Assembly: GCA_050084515.1 (NCBI GenBank)
Contig: CM114274.1
Location: 23,560,001-23,624,000 of the forward strand
DNA: 64,000 nucleotides
Origin: Blasia pusilla
Lineage: Eukaryota > Marchantiophyta > Marchantiopsida > Blasiales
Direction of reading: 5' to 3'
The notes beneath the pieces are model-generated. The model ran no database searches, was not told where the DNA came from, and was given only the letters and a program-made list of their open reading frames with translations. How positions within the stretch are numbered: position 1 is the first letter of the stretch; the number at the start of each line of letters is the position of its first letter. Below are positions 42,901 to 56,199 of this stretch, in pieces. The translations under genes and the position numbers were made by a program.

Positions 42901-45333
42901 AATTTCAATACGAAAAATTTCAAAATTCAATAGCAAAAATTTAATGTCCATTTCCCATTCCTAACATTTAAAACTCTTTCCTTAGAAGATTTTTTTTCAT
43001 TTATATTCTTCATAAAATCAATGGACGAAAAAATAGTTGAGAACCACTTGAGAGTTGAAAATTGAGGAATTAACCTCCCAAACATTAGTTTTCCAATTTT
43101 CTTAGATTTACATTTCATTTCATCTTATGGAAATAGGTGGAAACTGTAATGAATTGCCACCTTTGTGGCAAGGTATGGTGTATGAGGTCAAAATCATAAG
43201 GTTTCAACAAGGAAACACATTGGAAAAAATGACTAGAAGTGCTCCAATGAGAGCAATGTTTGGATAGATCCGGGTTCGCAAGTGCTGGTTATGACCCCAA
43301 ATATAGTGTGCTTTTATAAATAAAATTTTGAGTAGTTCCTCAGCACCTTTTAAGAAGGAACGAGCACACACATAGCCAACACCACATTTAATTCTAAAAA
43401 TATCAATTTTTTTATATTTTTAGTATTGTTTTCAAAATTTTTAGAATAAATTACTCTTGCCACTCTATTTTGGCAACGTTTAGGGGATGGAGTTTCCCAC
43501 TCCATGAGAGGGCCGCACACTAGTTGGCATATTTTGCGAAAATCCATGGTTGTGTTTTTGGGGGGATTAGTAGAGATTTAGAGATTTTTGCATATCACGG
43601 GCCCACCAAGAGCATACAAGATAATACCTCGATTCTGACAGGAAGTCTTTGAAAAGTGGTCGTTCTTCGCTTGGATTTGCCCAAAAATTACAGTTGGCCG
43701 GAAATTAAAACTCCTCTCAAAATCCCACCGAGTAGTTTCCCCTCTATAGGACAACTAGATGGGGTGTGTGGCAAGGGGGATTTGTTGGGGGAACAGGTAG
43801 TTGGATAGGTATAAGTCACCTAAGAAAATCTTCACCATCAAAGTGGTGGGATCCGATTTCCATCCTAGGCCACCTTTCTACGATAGTAGCCACTTGATCT
43901 CCATAGAACGACTCAAGATTGCGAGCCATAGGGTATGGAGAGGGATACCCAAAATACATAAATAGGGGGGCAGAAAATTGGTCTTACAAAGTGTGGGGTT
44001 GTGGGGTAGTCATAAAGGAGGGGCCTTCCCCTCCTCATTTCTGCCTTGCCTAAGTGAATGATACCTCCAAAACTTTATGGGTGCGGTAGTTTGTTCATTA
44101 GGGGATGTCAAAGACCTCCTAGATAGGGTGATCCTTGCCACCCGGGTCTACATGTGCAGGGGTTTTCCCGGACCCCAAATGGTTGGCTGGCCACGTTCTC
44201 GGTTTGTGGCAACTGGGAGTGAAAGTCTCACCTAGAGCTATTTTTCCCTAGAACTGTGTGCGCGTAGGCTAAATGTTTACGGCAGTGATGGATTTTTTAG
44301 ACCTTTACAAGCACTTGAATAGGAGGCCTTCAAGTCATCTTATTTAAGATTCTGGCGAGGTGTGATTTAGATTTGATGTCCAGCTCATGGATTGGCAGAA
44401 TTGAAGATCCATGTTGTGTGTATCTGTCTCGATGTATATATGGTTCTCTTCTTATTTCCTTGTGGTCTTGAAGTGGAATTGTTGGCGGTAGCTATGATCT
44501 TTAAGGTGGGTGGATTTGATTTGTGAGCAAGGTGGATGGGAGATTATCTTGACATAGGGTGGACATGAGCTGCGTTGTTAGCACGGTGGGCGGGAGGTGA
44601 TTTGTGAGGAAGGTGAGCAAGACCTGATTGTGACTCAAGGTCAAGTTGATTTGTGACCAGGGTAGGTAATAGTAGATTGTAGACCGTAGAGGTCATTTGT
44701 GAGCAAGGTCAAGGGAAGATGATTTTGACGTAGGGTGGGCGGGAGTAGCTTTATGAGTAGGGAATCAACTTCAATTGAGCGTGTGGATTTTAGGAGCCTT
44801 GAGCTATTCTTGTAAACCATGACAAAAATATGGTATGACAATTTGAGGCAACTAATCTCCACTAGAATGAATGGGATTGAACGGCACGACAATTTTTTGT
44901 TCCACATTCTGGACCTTGGGGAGGCGCAAGCAAGCATACATGCATACAGGAGTTGTAGTAAGCAAGTGTAGGTTGGGCAAGTTTGAAGAAATAGCTTAGA
45001 TAGATATCAGAAGTAGCATACTTCTAAAATCAGCAGAAGCATGATTTTTCTCCTTTGATGTTAGCTCTTTATGTGTCTAGATTGTGCATTTCAACCCACG
45101 GATTTACGTGAAGAATGCACTTGTGAATTTTGATCTCACTTGCTACACATACTTGCTATTGGGCTTTGCTGTAGCAAAGCCCAATAGTTTTGTCCTTTCC
45201 TTGGAGTAATTTTTTTCTACCTTATAATGTGAATTGTACCTACAATGGCCTCCTCCCATAATAGTAAAGTGTTTAGGGTAATACAAGAAAGGAAATTTTT
45301 TTGTAATGTTAGACTCATCTGGGAGTTGGCAGC
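42901..45333. other. Spacer, nothing recognised
   Basis: AT-rich to 43100, then mixed sequence with short frames only. Repeated gagcaaggt/gggtgg-type phrases occur at about 44480-44740 but no element ends were identified. A perfect 17-bp inverted repeat around 45161-45185 (attgggctttgct / agcaaagcccaat) forms a small hairpin. Confidence 0.4.
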
Positions 45334-46140
45334 ATGCCCAAGATCTCAGAGAGAGACAAGTTTCTCAATGAACACCGATGGGTTCTTGAAACTCAGATTT
45401 TGATGGGTGATTCCACTATTGAATCAGATTCAAGTGACATAGATTCCACTAGCAAGGATGAGGAAATACATGATGCAAACAGTAGCCCCAACACCTCGAT
45501 CAAATTCAAGCTTAGGCTCTTACGTAGAATTTTTGTTGGTTTTCTGGATTGCTTATCCCAATGACATCCTTTGGCACACAAGAGCGCCAAAGGATTTCAT
45601 CTGAGTTTGTGGAGCAAGGCTTTCCACGATATGTTGGATTGATTGATTGGATCTTATTTCTCCTCAATCAAAGACCGTGAGACTTTGACGAAACCTATTT
45701 TGATAGGAAATCTAATTACTCCATAAATGCACAACTTGTATCCAATGACAAATTTAGAATCATCTTCCTCTTCACTGGTGTGTATGTTCATTTTGCTTTC
45801 TCATTGCTAGGTTATGCTCATGGTGGGCTACTTTGATGAGGTTCAAATTTTCCACATTTGATATTTGGTTTTGGATCTTTGAAGGCCAAGGTATGTCTGG
45901 TTCTTGTCATGATTTCACTTGCTTAAAAAGGTCCAACTTATGGGAAAACATGTTCAGACCTGGTAATTTTGACCGAGATGAGTACTTGCTTGGTGATATG
46001 GAATACTCATCACTCTTGCACTTGGTCCCATCCTTTTGCATGGCATCCGCAAACTCAAACATTGAAGATCTTGATAAGTGAGTGGCTCACATAGAGTAGT
46101 TAATGAGCATTGCATTGGTGTGTGGAAATCATGATGGCAT
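45334..46140 (+). pseudogene. PIF/Harbinger-type transposase remnant
   Basis: From about 45612 one frame reads VEQGFPRYVGLIDWILFLL, a stop, then DFDETYFDRKSNYSINAQLV and KFRIIFLFTGVY. These correspond to the Harbinger 'GFP..iG.iDg.h' and 'YSinaQlvcd...ri....G' blocks. After a frameshift the ORF 45833-46081 gives GQGMSGSCHDFTCLKRSNLW and DRDEYLLGDMEYSSLLHLVP, matching 'G..gSvHD...l..S.lw' and 'yllgDsgYp'. VVNEHCIGVWK near 46105 is the '(R)VV(V)ErafG(l)lK' end. The 45334-45564 ORF upstream may be the N-terminal part. The copy is dead. Confidence 0.75.
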
Positions 46141-46149
46141 TCTCTCCGT

Positions 46150-49070
46150 GAGATTCACATCTAGTTGAAAAATGCCATACGTAACTGTAGATTAGTAGAT
46201 GGGTCACATGTTTTGCAATTTTGCACAACTTTGTGATAAACCAAAATGACCTCTGGACTCGTGAGGATCGGGATGTAGTCATAGAAGATTGGGATGACAT
46301 GACCAACGTCCTTAGCCTTGCACTTGCAACAATGAGAGAAATGGGCAATTGGCGGAGATTGCAAGTCCAAAACGCATGTCTTGCATTCAACTGACAAGTG
46401 GGGGATTCTTGGAATAAGTAGGTAGCTCATGCCGTCGTAATCATCAATATTTCATATGCTTTCAAAGTAACAAAGCGTGGAATGGTTTCTAGGATGGGAC
46501 TTGTGTTGCTTTCTACATTGTATTACAATAGATTGTTCTCCATATGGAAGACTTATTAATTGATACTTGCCACATATTTTCTCCATGTTTAATCTGTGAT
46601 ACCATATATAAATCTTGTTTATGCATTCTCATAGATTCTCCTTGTTGTTGGTGGGTCTCCTTCTTGCTGTTAGCTATTAGTTTTTTATTTGGCATGATGA
46701 TGTACTCAGACTATTTGTACATATATATAGTAGCCTAAGGATCAATTCAGAGAAACTATAGTTACAACAACCGATGTATAGGTTGTGAAATCTACATTCT
46801 AGATGGGAATGGACAATATGGACACGATGCAAAAGATTGATGATGGATCAGCAAGAGGGAGGATGGTATGAGGCTACACATAATCCTTTTCAGATTCAAC
46901 AAGCATTCAAATGGCCAACGTAGGGCTACTTGTTTCCCCTTGTAAGGCACTTGCTTGAGAAATTCCACCACACCATGTACGTGCTTTTCATCACCCACAA
47001 GTGGTTGTTGCCCAAATATCTGACCCATAACTTAAGAAATTCCAAGGGCATGAGGAAGAGTCTTGCATTTGGTTTCAGCGGATATAAGGCTATGTTGTCC
47101 AGAAGAGAATTTATTGCAATCTAATTAACCTCTCACCAAATAGTATGAATCAATAATTTTAGCTTTGAGAAGTCTTAAAAAACTCAATTCAACATACATT
47201 TTTATGGTGTGACTTCATACGATCTAGATAGTCTTGTTTTCACCCCCTGATAGGAACCATTATCTTAGTATTAGTTTGTAAGGAAGATGGTTTCAAGAGA
47301 CCTAGAACTTCTGGTTGTCACTTGATTACTTAAGAACTAAACCATCTGATGGTTTCCGAGTGTGCAGCAACATTCAATGATATTCTTTAGGTTTGTAACC
47401 TGAAGTCATTGCTCTAATGATGCTCTTTTGTTGAAAATATGTCTTGGCAGATTTGGGTACATTTAGGGAGGTAGTATGGCTACCTGGGAACCCTCAACCT
47501 TTGTCAAACATCCCTATCACCACCATGAGCTTTTCACCATCGAATGTGCCATTTGCTTTGTTGTTGATTACTATCAATTTCAGTTTAGCCACCACTTTAT
47601 GTGCATACACTTCTATCTTGTAGTATAACTCATAGTCCAATGCCATATAGTGTTGGAAGTTGAGAGTATCGATATCTTATAGGTCATGGACTAGTCAAGG
47701 ATACTAATTTTAATCCGAAGCCAAATGAAAGTCATTTGCACTCATGTTTGTTTTCTTGGTTGGCTCTGCTGTTGTGTCCTCACCAAAGCACTATGCCTAA
47801 AATAGAAGAGAACCACCCTTAAGCAATAACAAACCCCCACCAAAGCACTTGTAATACAGTCCTATGGAAACTGTGTATAGGCATAGCCACATCCAATAGC
47901 ATTCACTTTTCAAGCTTTTTAGTTCAACAAACATTCGTTATCATATGTAGCCTCTTTGTATTGATGAACATCCCACAAAATTCGAGAACTCAATCCGTAC
48001 GATAGGTGTATCTAACGTAGAGTTCCTTTGTAATGAGAGGAAGGAAAAGGAATCTCAAAGAAGAAATCAAACCATGCAATAGCACGCACTCTTATATGCA
48101 CAAAGTGCTATGATTTCTTGTGGTTCTAGGGACCGTACTACAGAGTTGGCCCCAAGCCAACTCTTTGATCACAACATGATCTTAACGTTGGTTAACTTTA
48201 GGATAGCTTTGAAAATAGCCTATATAGATCTCACCTCTAGCATATTTGTGGATAAAAAAGCCTTTTCTTCACTTTGTATAAATTTGCCATTGCTTGTGAT
48301 TAGTAAAACTCAATGGACTCCACCAAATCCTCCCCATCCATCCAAATGTACTGATGTCCTCCTTGTTCTTTAGAGCTTCAACTGGATTCCTTACAATGGC
48401 CACGCGCGTGCACTTAACGCCTTTGCATCTCGCATCAATCCTTCTGTCAGAAACGAGGTCAGGAATGAATCCTCTCTTGATGTTTATCCCTATCTGATTG
48501 ACATAAGTAAATGGTAAATAGATCAAGCCTGTGGGACCCAAAGGGGTTTAGGGTAGGGTAGTAGCAATGCAAAAGCCATCCAATGCACGAGAGCCATAGC
48601 TTGTATTGATTGGGTTCCTATATATGAAATATGAAGCAACTCCTCCCTTGTGCGAGCTATAGAGGAATTTGAATAGCACCCCTCAAATTCTAAATAGGAC
48701 TATGCTACCACTCCTACTCAATAGTAAGAAATTATAGAAGAGAGGAGAAGAATTGATCACGTCAAATCCTAAAGTTGCAAACACTGATTGAAGAGTTTAG
48801 AACTTGAAGCATGGCGCTTGGAGAATGCTTGAAAATGACAAAAAATTGAGAAACAATTTTGGAAGTGCAAGTGTAGAAATATTTATTGCTCCAACATTTC
48901 AACTAACCATTTATACATCTGAAATGGAATTGGAACACAACAAAATCAGTACTAATTAACATGAAGCAGCTCCGCTTGCCTTCTCTTCCACGACATCTAA
49001 CGTTGTCCTTCAATTCCTGATTGTTTTTACCATAATGTATAATCTCAAGAACCACTTGCGTGGTTTGTGT
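46150..49070. other. Spacer, nothing recognised
   Basis: Mixed AT-rich sequence with only short scattered frames on both strands. I see no domain, repeat end or RNA gene. Confidence 0.4.
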
Positions 49071-49079
49071 CAACCAGTC

Positions 49080-49520
49080 TCAGGTCTTCTTTGCCTCAAA
49101 TTTTTGCCTCTTCCACCTATCTTTAATCTCAAATGATTGATACTTATACTCAACTTTTCGATTCATGGAATCTTGGTACACAGAGATCATAGTTTGTTTC
49201 AGCATTGGACCTTGAGGTCTGATAGATGGCAATCGTGTTCTAATACTTGGTTGTGGGGGAGGAGGCGGATGCTTGGAGGTAGACCTCCTAGTTGGTTGTG
49301 TAGGCATCTGTCTTGGTGAGCAATATTGTGGATAAAATTTTGGGGTCGGAGGGGGGTTCTCATCACCCTCATCTAGGAATTCTTCTTTTTTCTCAACCGA
49401 GGATGGCTCCAAGTCCGAGCTTGAACTAGAATTATGAGGTGCACAAGGAAGCCCACACATGTGTTCATCTCCACCAGCGAGACCTTTGTCTTTGAATGCA
49501 GATTCAGCGAGCGGCTCCAT
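49080..49520 (-). CDS. Unidentified 146-aa ORF, acidic/proline-rich
   Basis: A minus-strand frame from ATG 49520 to a stop at 49080-49082. It begins MEPLAESAFKDKGLAGGDEH, has a Ser/Glu-rich acidic stretch (SSSSSDLEPSSVEKKEEFLD), a Pro-rich middle and a basic C terminus (YKYQSFEIKDRWKRQKFEAK). No domain is recognised. The composition resembles the linker of plant trihelix/SANT-like or transposase-partner proteins, but this is only an impression. A second minus-strand frame at 49913-49698 may belong to the same degraded unit, cut by the retroelement at 49898. Confidence 0.35.
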   Translation of the reverse strand: MEPLAESAFKDKGLAGGDEHMCGLPCAPHNSSSSSDLEPSSVEKKEEFLDEGDENPPPTPKFYPQYCSPRQMPTQPTRRSTSKHPPPPPQPSIRTRLPSIRPQGPMLKQTMISVYQDSMNRKVEYKYQSFEIKDRWKRQKFEAKKT

Positions 49521-49897
49521 ATCTCCCTCAATTGGGTCGAAGTCACAATTCCTATCTCCTAATCATGATTAGGTCTTATAGCGTGGGGGCCCAAACTCAT
49601 TGTTCAGAGTAGAGGATGGTTGAATGTTGGGGCATTCCCCAAAGAGAGTATGTAGCCTCGCTCAATCCTCCACTAGTGTTTTGCATCATGAAAAATGCTA
49701 ATTTATAAGCATCAAGGTACCTATTAATTTTTTTTGGAGAATAGGACGTTTGGTCAATGGAAACCCAGATGCATGTAAGTGTGCTACCATGATTCGAAAG
49801 GCTACCACCTTCGATTGCAGCTTCTCTCCATTCTTTATTTTTCTACTGCATCCAAGGAGTGCTTCAAAATTCATAGGATCCTCGAGGTTGTCACGTT

Positions 49898-50398
49898 TGT
49901 TAGGATAGATCAATGAGATCTAGTAGAGCACCTTTGGAGATATTGGAGGACAACCTCAAGAGGTGGAAGATGACTTGTTGAGGCCACGGGTATCTTGCGA
50001 GAGCAGGTTTCTCTTCGTTTCGGCTCATTTGGAGCCATATTGAGGAACTTACTATTTTGGGTAAGTTGCTCTTTTTTGGTATAGTTGAATTTCCACTTTG
50101 GGAAGTGGCCTTTGACCCGCTAAAGTAGGTCAAGAGCCAAGGAGGTGACCTGCGAGCATAAGTTATCGTGGAGAGGGCTTGGGAGAGGGAAGGGGGTATA
50201 TCTCCAAGAGAAAGAGTTTGAGAGCTCATTCTCTCTTTGTTGAACCTCTTAGCATGAGGCAGGGGGGCTATGGTCCTCCTTGTCTTGTGTGTGTAAGCCA
50301 AGCCTCTCATTGGGAGAGTGGGTCTGGTTTGACATGAGAGAGAGTGCACACCATGACGAGCTTGTTGTGAGACCTTTATGAGAGATTTGATCGATTTA
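49898..50398 (+). repeat. Repeat B, upstream copy (LTR or leader of copy 2)
   Basis: tgttaggatagatcaatgagatctagtagagc ... gagatttgatcgattta. It matches 58926-59585 over its whole length apart from the (GA)n expansion. Here the corresponding spot has only caagagaaagagtttgag. The TG start would suit an LTR, but its position relative to the A segments makes a leader origin possible too. About 1.5 kb of unassigned leader (50400-51950) follows. Confidence 0.7.
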
Positions 50399-52369
50399 CA
50401 AAGAGAGAATGATGGAGTGAGAGAGGTTCAATGGAGAAGCTTGCTCATCACTTGCTGTTGGTGCAAGTTGGGGACCGTGTTCCCTGTTCAACAACTCATG
50501 AGAGTGCTCAACGGAGCAAGAACCGTTTGATTTTGTTATTTTCATTGTCAATTTTTTGTATAGGAGAGTGACACGCGGAAGCCTACCCAATTTTCATTAG
50601 AAATTGAGTATGGGGGCGGGTTGCCCTATGGAGGTGCTCTTGGGAGCACCATGTAGCTTGATGATTTCTATTTTTATAGGTTTATAAATTTTTTGGGGAG
50701 AAATCAGCGTGGAAGCGGTGCCAAAGTTTTCATAGGAGTTGAGATTAATGGGATGCATGACATTCCTTGTTTGTTTTTATTGGAAGGTCAAATGAAGATA
50801 AAAATTTTATATTGTTGTAGATTAGAAGGTGTGCACATTGTGGAAGAAACAATCCGCAATTTGAACATCTGAGCACAAAGTTGTGACAGTTTGTGCGGGG
50901 TTGCCATAGCCACCGCGTGAGGAAGGAGAAAATTTTGAAATTCTTGGTAACTTCTTATTTGAGATAAAAAAAGATAAAAATATTTTCTTATTGTGGACAA
51001 GACAAGTAAAATCTAGGATCTTGAGGTTAAAGTGAATGGAAACTTTATTTAGTGGATGTTGACCCAATATTTATGGGCTTAGTGGAGTATAAGCAAAATA
51101 TGAGTAATTTTAGTGAGTTGACAATTAGTTAAAGGAGTTAGTGGAATGGGAAAAAACAAAAGACATTGACTTTTTGAAGAAGGTTAAAATAGAGCCATAT
51201 TTACCCACATGAAAGATATTGTAATTACTATTGATTTTCACCATCGATTCGGGCCGTCCTTGCTCCATCCGTTGGCCGCCGTCGATGACGTTCTTCACCG
51301 TTGTTGATTGGACGGTGACCTTTTGGATTGATGGGGACGGAGTTTGCTTGTCCCCTCTGATATGCATAGTGATTGATAGCCGCTCGATGATGATCGAGTA
51401 CCATGCCATGATGCTTGTAGCCGCAACGCGCCACCGATTGTCGCGGGGTGTGTCGCTCATGGCCACACCGCACCGTCTCGATCATAGAGCCACACCATTA
51501 TTGGGAGAAGAGCGTGTGTTGGTTTTGAGGAGGGTATGCCGCTAAGTACCGCAACCCATTGAGTATTGGGTTTCGTGTAGATGCTACGAGCATCATTCAT
51601 GTATGTGGTTTAGGGGACATAGACGTGTTTGGGAAGTCAAGAGTTGAGGGTTTTTCTGTTGATGATACGATAGATCAGCCGAGTTGCCGTACCACACCGC
51701 TTGTTGCCGCATAGCACACATCTTAGTGAGAGGGAGTGTAGATTGAGTGCCATATGTTTGGATTGAGTGTTTAAATAATTATTCATGATATTGAGAGTGA
51801 TTGTGTAAGAGGGGCATGAGGGTCATCACGGCGTCCTTTTGGGACTTTGAGAGGCGAGGTGGTTGACTTGAGAGTAGCTCCAAAGGTTTTATGCGGAGTG
51901 GCGCGACGTTTCAAGGGTCTCTATATGAGGTACCACCTTGATATCCTTCTATGTCGTTGTCGAACAAGGGGAAGAACATAGAGGAGTGTGTTAGTGATTC
52001 ACTGCACACATTGAGTGGTACGGTCTTACCAGTTGGGAGTACAAGATGGACAACCGGGTTAGAGGACCGCGTAGGTTTTCGGGTGCTATAGGCATGATAG
52101 AGTTGCACAACTTCATTGCAAAGTTTGGGAGTTGGTGTGATTCATAGCGGGCTAGGAACTCTAGAGAGTTCAACCCGTTCACAGGATGGAACATCATGTT
52201 CCAACATTTAGAGGGGTGCCCACCGACGATTACCATGAGTTCTCCTAGACATATGCCCATGAGATTGAGGCATGGAGACTCTACTATGACCCACACTATG
52301 TGCATGGATTGATCCATTTCCAAACAAGGAGGAGGAGTCAGGAGAGGCCACTTCCTCTTCCAACAGTGA
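50399..52369. other. Untranslated leader region of copy 2, no domain recognised
   Basis: Sequence between repeat B and gag. Short frames on both strands show no motif. A GC-richer part at 51240-51560 contains gccgtc/ccgccgtcgatgacg; no primer-binding site was identified. Confidence 0.4.
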
Positions 52370-53080
52370 TGTTTTAGAAGGGGTAAAAACTCAAATTAGA
52401 GCAGTTGCATCGTGTAGTTGGGTTTGTCCTAGGTTCAACCCTATGGTTGAGTTCTTTGCAAAGTTGCGGACGAGATACCAAGGGGTACGGATGGAGAAGT
52501 TGTGGAACATCCACAACTTCCAGAGACGCTTGGGTGAGAGTGTGCGTGAGGCCTACACTCGCTTGCACTAGTTGATCAACGTCACTCCGAGGGTGACAGA
52601 GTCCCAGGCTATCCAAGCATAGTACGCAATGTTGGACTGAAACTTGCGGAAACAGATGAGGATGGGGTATTTTTTATGCACACCTCACCTATGTTGAGAG
52701 ATATTTTTATGACCGCTAGGAACATTGTGCGCAACATGGCTGAGGAGAGCATAGCCACCATGTGTTCTGGGCAAGAGAAGTCACGATTTCCTGCACCATA
52801 AGTGCAACAATGTGGATTTTGAGAGAGGTCTCTAGCACCATGAGCTCAAGGAGGATACGGGGAGGCCCTGCCACAGAGATCTATGCCTCCATATGCGGCT
52901 CTGTAGTAACCGCCTACGATTATTTGTTAGGCCTGTGGTGGAGCCCATCACGAACGCGATTGCACCTGTCACGGTCATGGACGTGTGCCTCAACATGGCG
53001 AAGGAGATGGGGCTACACCAGAAGTTTATCAGTGTGACTATTGTCAAAGATATGGTCATACACGCGATAGGTGTTTTAGT
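52370..53080 (+). pseudogene. Gag of retroelement copy 2, with two zinc knuckles
   Basis: Gag-like sequence in mixed frames includes FFAKLRTRYQGVRMEKLW, NFQRRLGESVREAYTRLH and DIFMTARNIVRNMAEES. Two zinc knuckles follow: C-stop-A-CGGAHHERDC (52925-52963, CX2CX3HX4C with a TAG in place of one residue) and CDYCQRYGHTRDRC (53033-53074, CX2CX4HX4C). They mark the nucleocapsid part of Gag, which packages the RNA. Copy 1 lacks this region. Confidence 0.7.
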
Positions 53081-53894
53081 CTACACCTTGAGTTACGTCC
53101 GGAGCGAGGGCCAAAGAGGGCACCAGAGTGAGTTGCCGGTCTGGGTGGGCCTTGAGGTCGTGCACCACGTGTTCTCGCTGGGGGACGAGGAGTTGGATTT
53201 GCCCTGGGGGATTATAGAGTTGCCTGTGGAGGAGGCCTACGTCGAGTTCCACCACCTAGACGCGTCGAGGGAGATGGCGAGCGTGAGGCTAGGATGGTTG
53301 CTCAGATACACAAGTTACAGCAGCAGATTGCCGCTATGGCATTGAGATTGCTTGATGCCAGAGAGTGGCATCGACGTCTTATGGAGCAGCCAGAGACATG
53401 AAGGATCCTGGTTGGATGTGCGCAACTATCTAGCTAGAGGCAGATGCTATTGTTACATGTGAAGCAGCCGCACAGTTGGATCCATAAAGAGGGGAAGCCA
53501 AGAAATTGACCACGCTTCCTCAGTCTTTTACATTATCCAAGGCGATGAGGACCCCATCGATGGGTCTTGATCAAAGTTCTCAGAGAATTGATGTTGTTGG
53601 TATGCAGGCACGGAGGGCGATGGGAGAAGCGAGTGCAACGACTCCTATTGATGATGCTCGGGAGGAGCATGTGTTGAGTACAATGTTGGGGGTGGCCACG
53701 ATGGTGTACCCTGCTCCTTTCTTTTCTGCTTCCGATGTTATGACATTGGGAGGTATGCCCACCGAGTTTTTTCGGTTGTCGGCTACGCTATGTGAGCGTG
53801 GAGATGGTGTTCATGCATCAGGTTCAGAGGTGATTGCAAAGGAGGTAATGGACTTGCCCTTCGAGCCGATGCTTGGGCCGTCCACTTCAGATTC

Positions 53895-54340
53895 ATGGCA
53901 GGTTGGGCTGCTAGGATGGCAGAGATGCCCGATAGACCCGTGATAGAGCATGCCATGGTTGCTCCAGATGTTATGTTGGAGGATAAGGAGGGAGAGGTAT
54001 TCCATTTGGTTAGTCCAAGAGGTAGAGTGTTTTGTCCGCAGTGTGTCTTATTAGATTTAGGAGCACAACCCCTGATGTTAGGGAAGGTGACATTCATCGG
54101 TTTGGGCTTGACACGGGCCGATGTTGAGCGTTGACCATTTTGGATACGGACATCCTTGGGTGGAAAGAATACCACACATTTTATCACCCGATGGGAGGTC
54201 GTGGTGAGGATCCACCCAGGACATCCTACAGATGAGTCCATGGTGCGAGCCAAGGCGATAGCTATAGTGACCAAGTCCTATGATGTCTTGGTCGCAGACG
54301 CAGTTTTATACTCGATGGGGTTTTCCCTGGATTACTAGGA
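53895..54340 (+). pseudogene. Aspartic protease of retroelement copy 2
   Basis: VLLDLGAQPLMLG (54045-54083) aligns with the retropepsin active-site loop 'DSGAqPlmlG', with Asp at 54054-54056 and Leu replacing Ser. After a frameshift, YDVLVADAVLYSMGFSLDY (about 54279-54335) fits the C-terminal part of the protease. Its place immediately before the methyltransferase fixes the order gag-PR-MTase. Confidence 0.6.
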
Positions 54341-54557
54341 GGATTCAGCGACCTACACACCAAGATGGAAGTCTGGTGATGGGCAACTTAGCTCATTACT
54401 CATTTGATTCACGAGTGGAGTGATCGAGCGATGGCCAGGAGAGATGGCAACATTAGCAACATTCGGCAACGCCATCACGTGGCCTTGTGATTTGATTGAG
54501 GGGCATGTCCATGCATAGGACACACCCATGCCTGACACTTCTAGGTAGAGGTGTGTT

Positions 54558-55690
54558 ATGGTAGCTACATCATTCCGTGGAGGAGAGGTGCCCCTATGGG
54601 GCTCAAAAGAGGAGCTCCGATGCTTGGCATATCAACATGTGCAGACGGTGTGTAGTGAGACGTTTGCGCCGGAGCGTGACGGGTCAGAGGAGCATGAGGT
54701 AGTCAAGAGTGCTACTATGACTCCCTTGGACATCACACTGATTGTGTGCATCAAAGAGGAGTGTATTCACGTGTTGGATCTCTTTGGAGGGATCAACACT
54801 AGATTAGCTGCTGTTTTGCAGGCAAGAGTGCGCGTATAGCAGTACTTGTATGTTGAGATTGATGATGTTACGAGGCGCTCTTCACTTCACCATGTGGCAT
54901 AGTTACGCTGTATAGGGGTACTAGAGTTCCCTTCTAAGAGACATTTCATTGCAAGGGGCGTAGGACTTGGAGCGGGTAGGGACCATAAATTTGGTCATTG
55001 CTTGCGAGATTGCTGGTTGGCCATATCAGGGCCAATCGAGTGCTAGACAAGGTAGCGGGTTAGGTGACACTTGGTCCATGTTGTTTTGGGAGATGATGAG
55101 GATCTTGCAACACTTGTTGGAGCATCAGTCTCGCTCTCTAGGATACATTCTAGAGAATATGCGAATTTTGGGTGATTCGAGGTCTCACGTGGGGACGAGT
55201 GCACATCACATGCGTGCATGGATCGACGCGGTAATGTTGTTGGATGCAATAAGTGTAGGTTCAGGAGCATATCGCCCGCGTCTTTGGTGGACCAAGTTGG
55301 TGCCACATGAGGTGTTGCGGAGGGCGTATGCGAGAGTGGAGCGCCTGTCCAATTTTTTGTTGGATTCTAGTATGGATCCAAGTTGTTGATCACAGGCAAT
55401 GAGGCACCATTGACTGTGGTCAACAAGATTGGCATGCCACAGGAAACCTTTCCCATATTTTTGAGTTTTCCCGCTTCCTATGCATTCAAGGAGGCCGGAC
55501 CTGGCTTGGTTTGAGATGACCATGTATTGTGATTGGTGGAGCCCAATGCCAATGAGCGAGAGCGAGCGATGGGATTTCCCACGGGAGTGATGGCAATACC
55601 ATCACTATTAGAGGCATCACGATGACATGTCTTGGTTTAGGCAATGGACTTGAACTGCTTGACATGGATTATCAACTTAGGAGTAGCTAA
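54558..55690 (+). pseudogene. C5-cytosine DNA methyltransferase domain, retroelement copy 2
   Basis: Motif I is VLDLFGGINTRLAAVLQ (from 54771). Motif IV is GWPYQGQSS (55015-55041): the PC dipeptide is PY, with TAT at 55024-55026 where a catalytic Cys codon is expected, so this copy cannot methylate. Motif VI is ILENM (55147-55161). LDAISVGSGAYRPRLWWTKL (to 55299) is the DNMT3-like block, here without the stop seen in copy 1. ERERAMGFPTG (55554-55586) with LEASR and AMDLNCLTWI is the C-terminal block. Motif order and spacing are the same as in copy 1. Two stops and frameshifts separate the pieces. Confidence 0.85.
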
Positions 55691-56199
55691 GTAGTGTCGT
55701 TTGAGGTTGCGACAAATCACAACTATTGCGTTGGTGATCCCCATGCCTAGCGAGACGGTTGAGGCAATGGCTGGGGTGAGACCTGAGGAGATCGACACAC
55801 CAGGGATGATCGAGAGAGACACCCTTGGACTTCTTGGGATGTTTGGCAAGTATGCCAAGAGATGGTAGCCACAACATCGAGCGTGGTTATAGGTACTGCA
55901 CGTGGAGGAGATCAGATTTTGCAGTTGGCTCCAAGGGAGTAGTGGAGTTCTATTGTCTGAGATGAGGTTGCACCATAGCAACCACCAATATTTGCACCTG
56001 AGAGTCATACCGTAGTCATGATAGAGACTTGGGAGCAAGATATAGACCCTAAGTTGATAGGCGGAGAGCGGTGGTAAATACATCAGCTCCTTAGGAGTTA
56101 TAGGAGCTATTTTGCATTTAGTATGCATGATTTGGGTAAGCCGAAGGATCCAAGGATCCGCATTGAATTATCAAGCGATATGTCGATTTTCCAACGATC

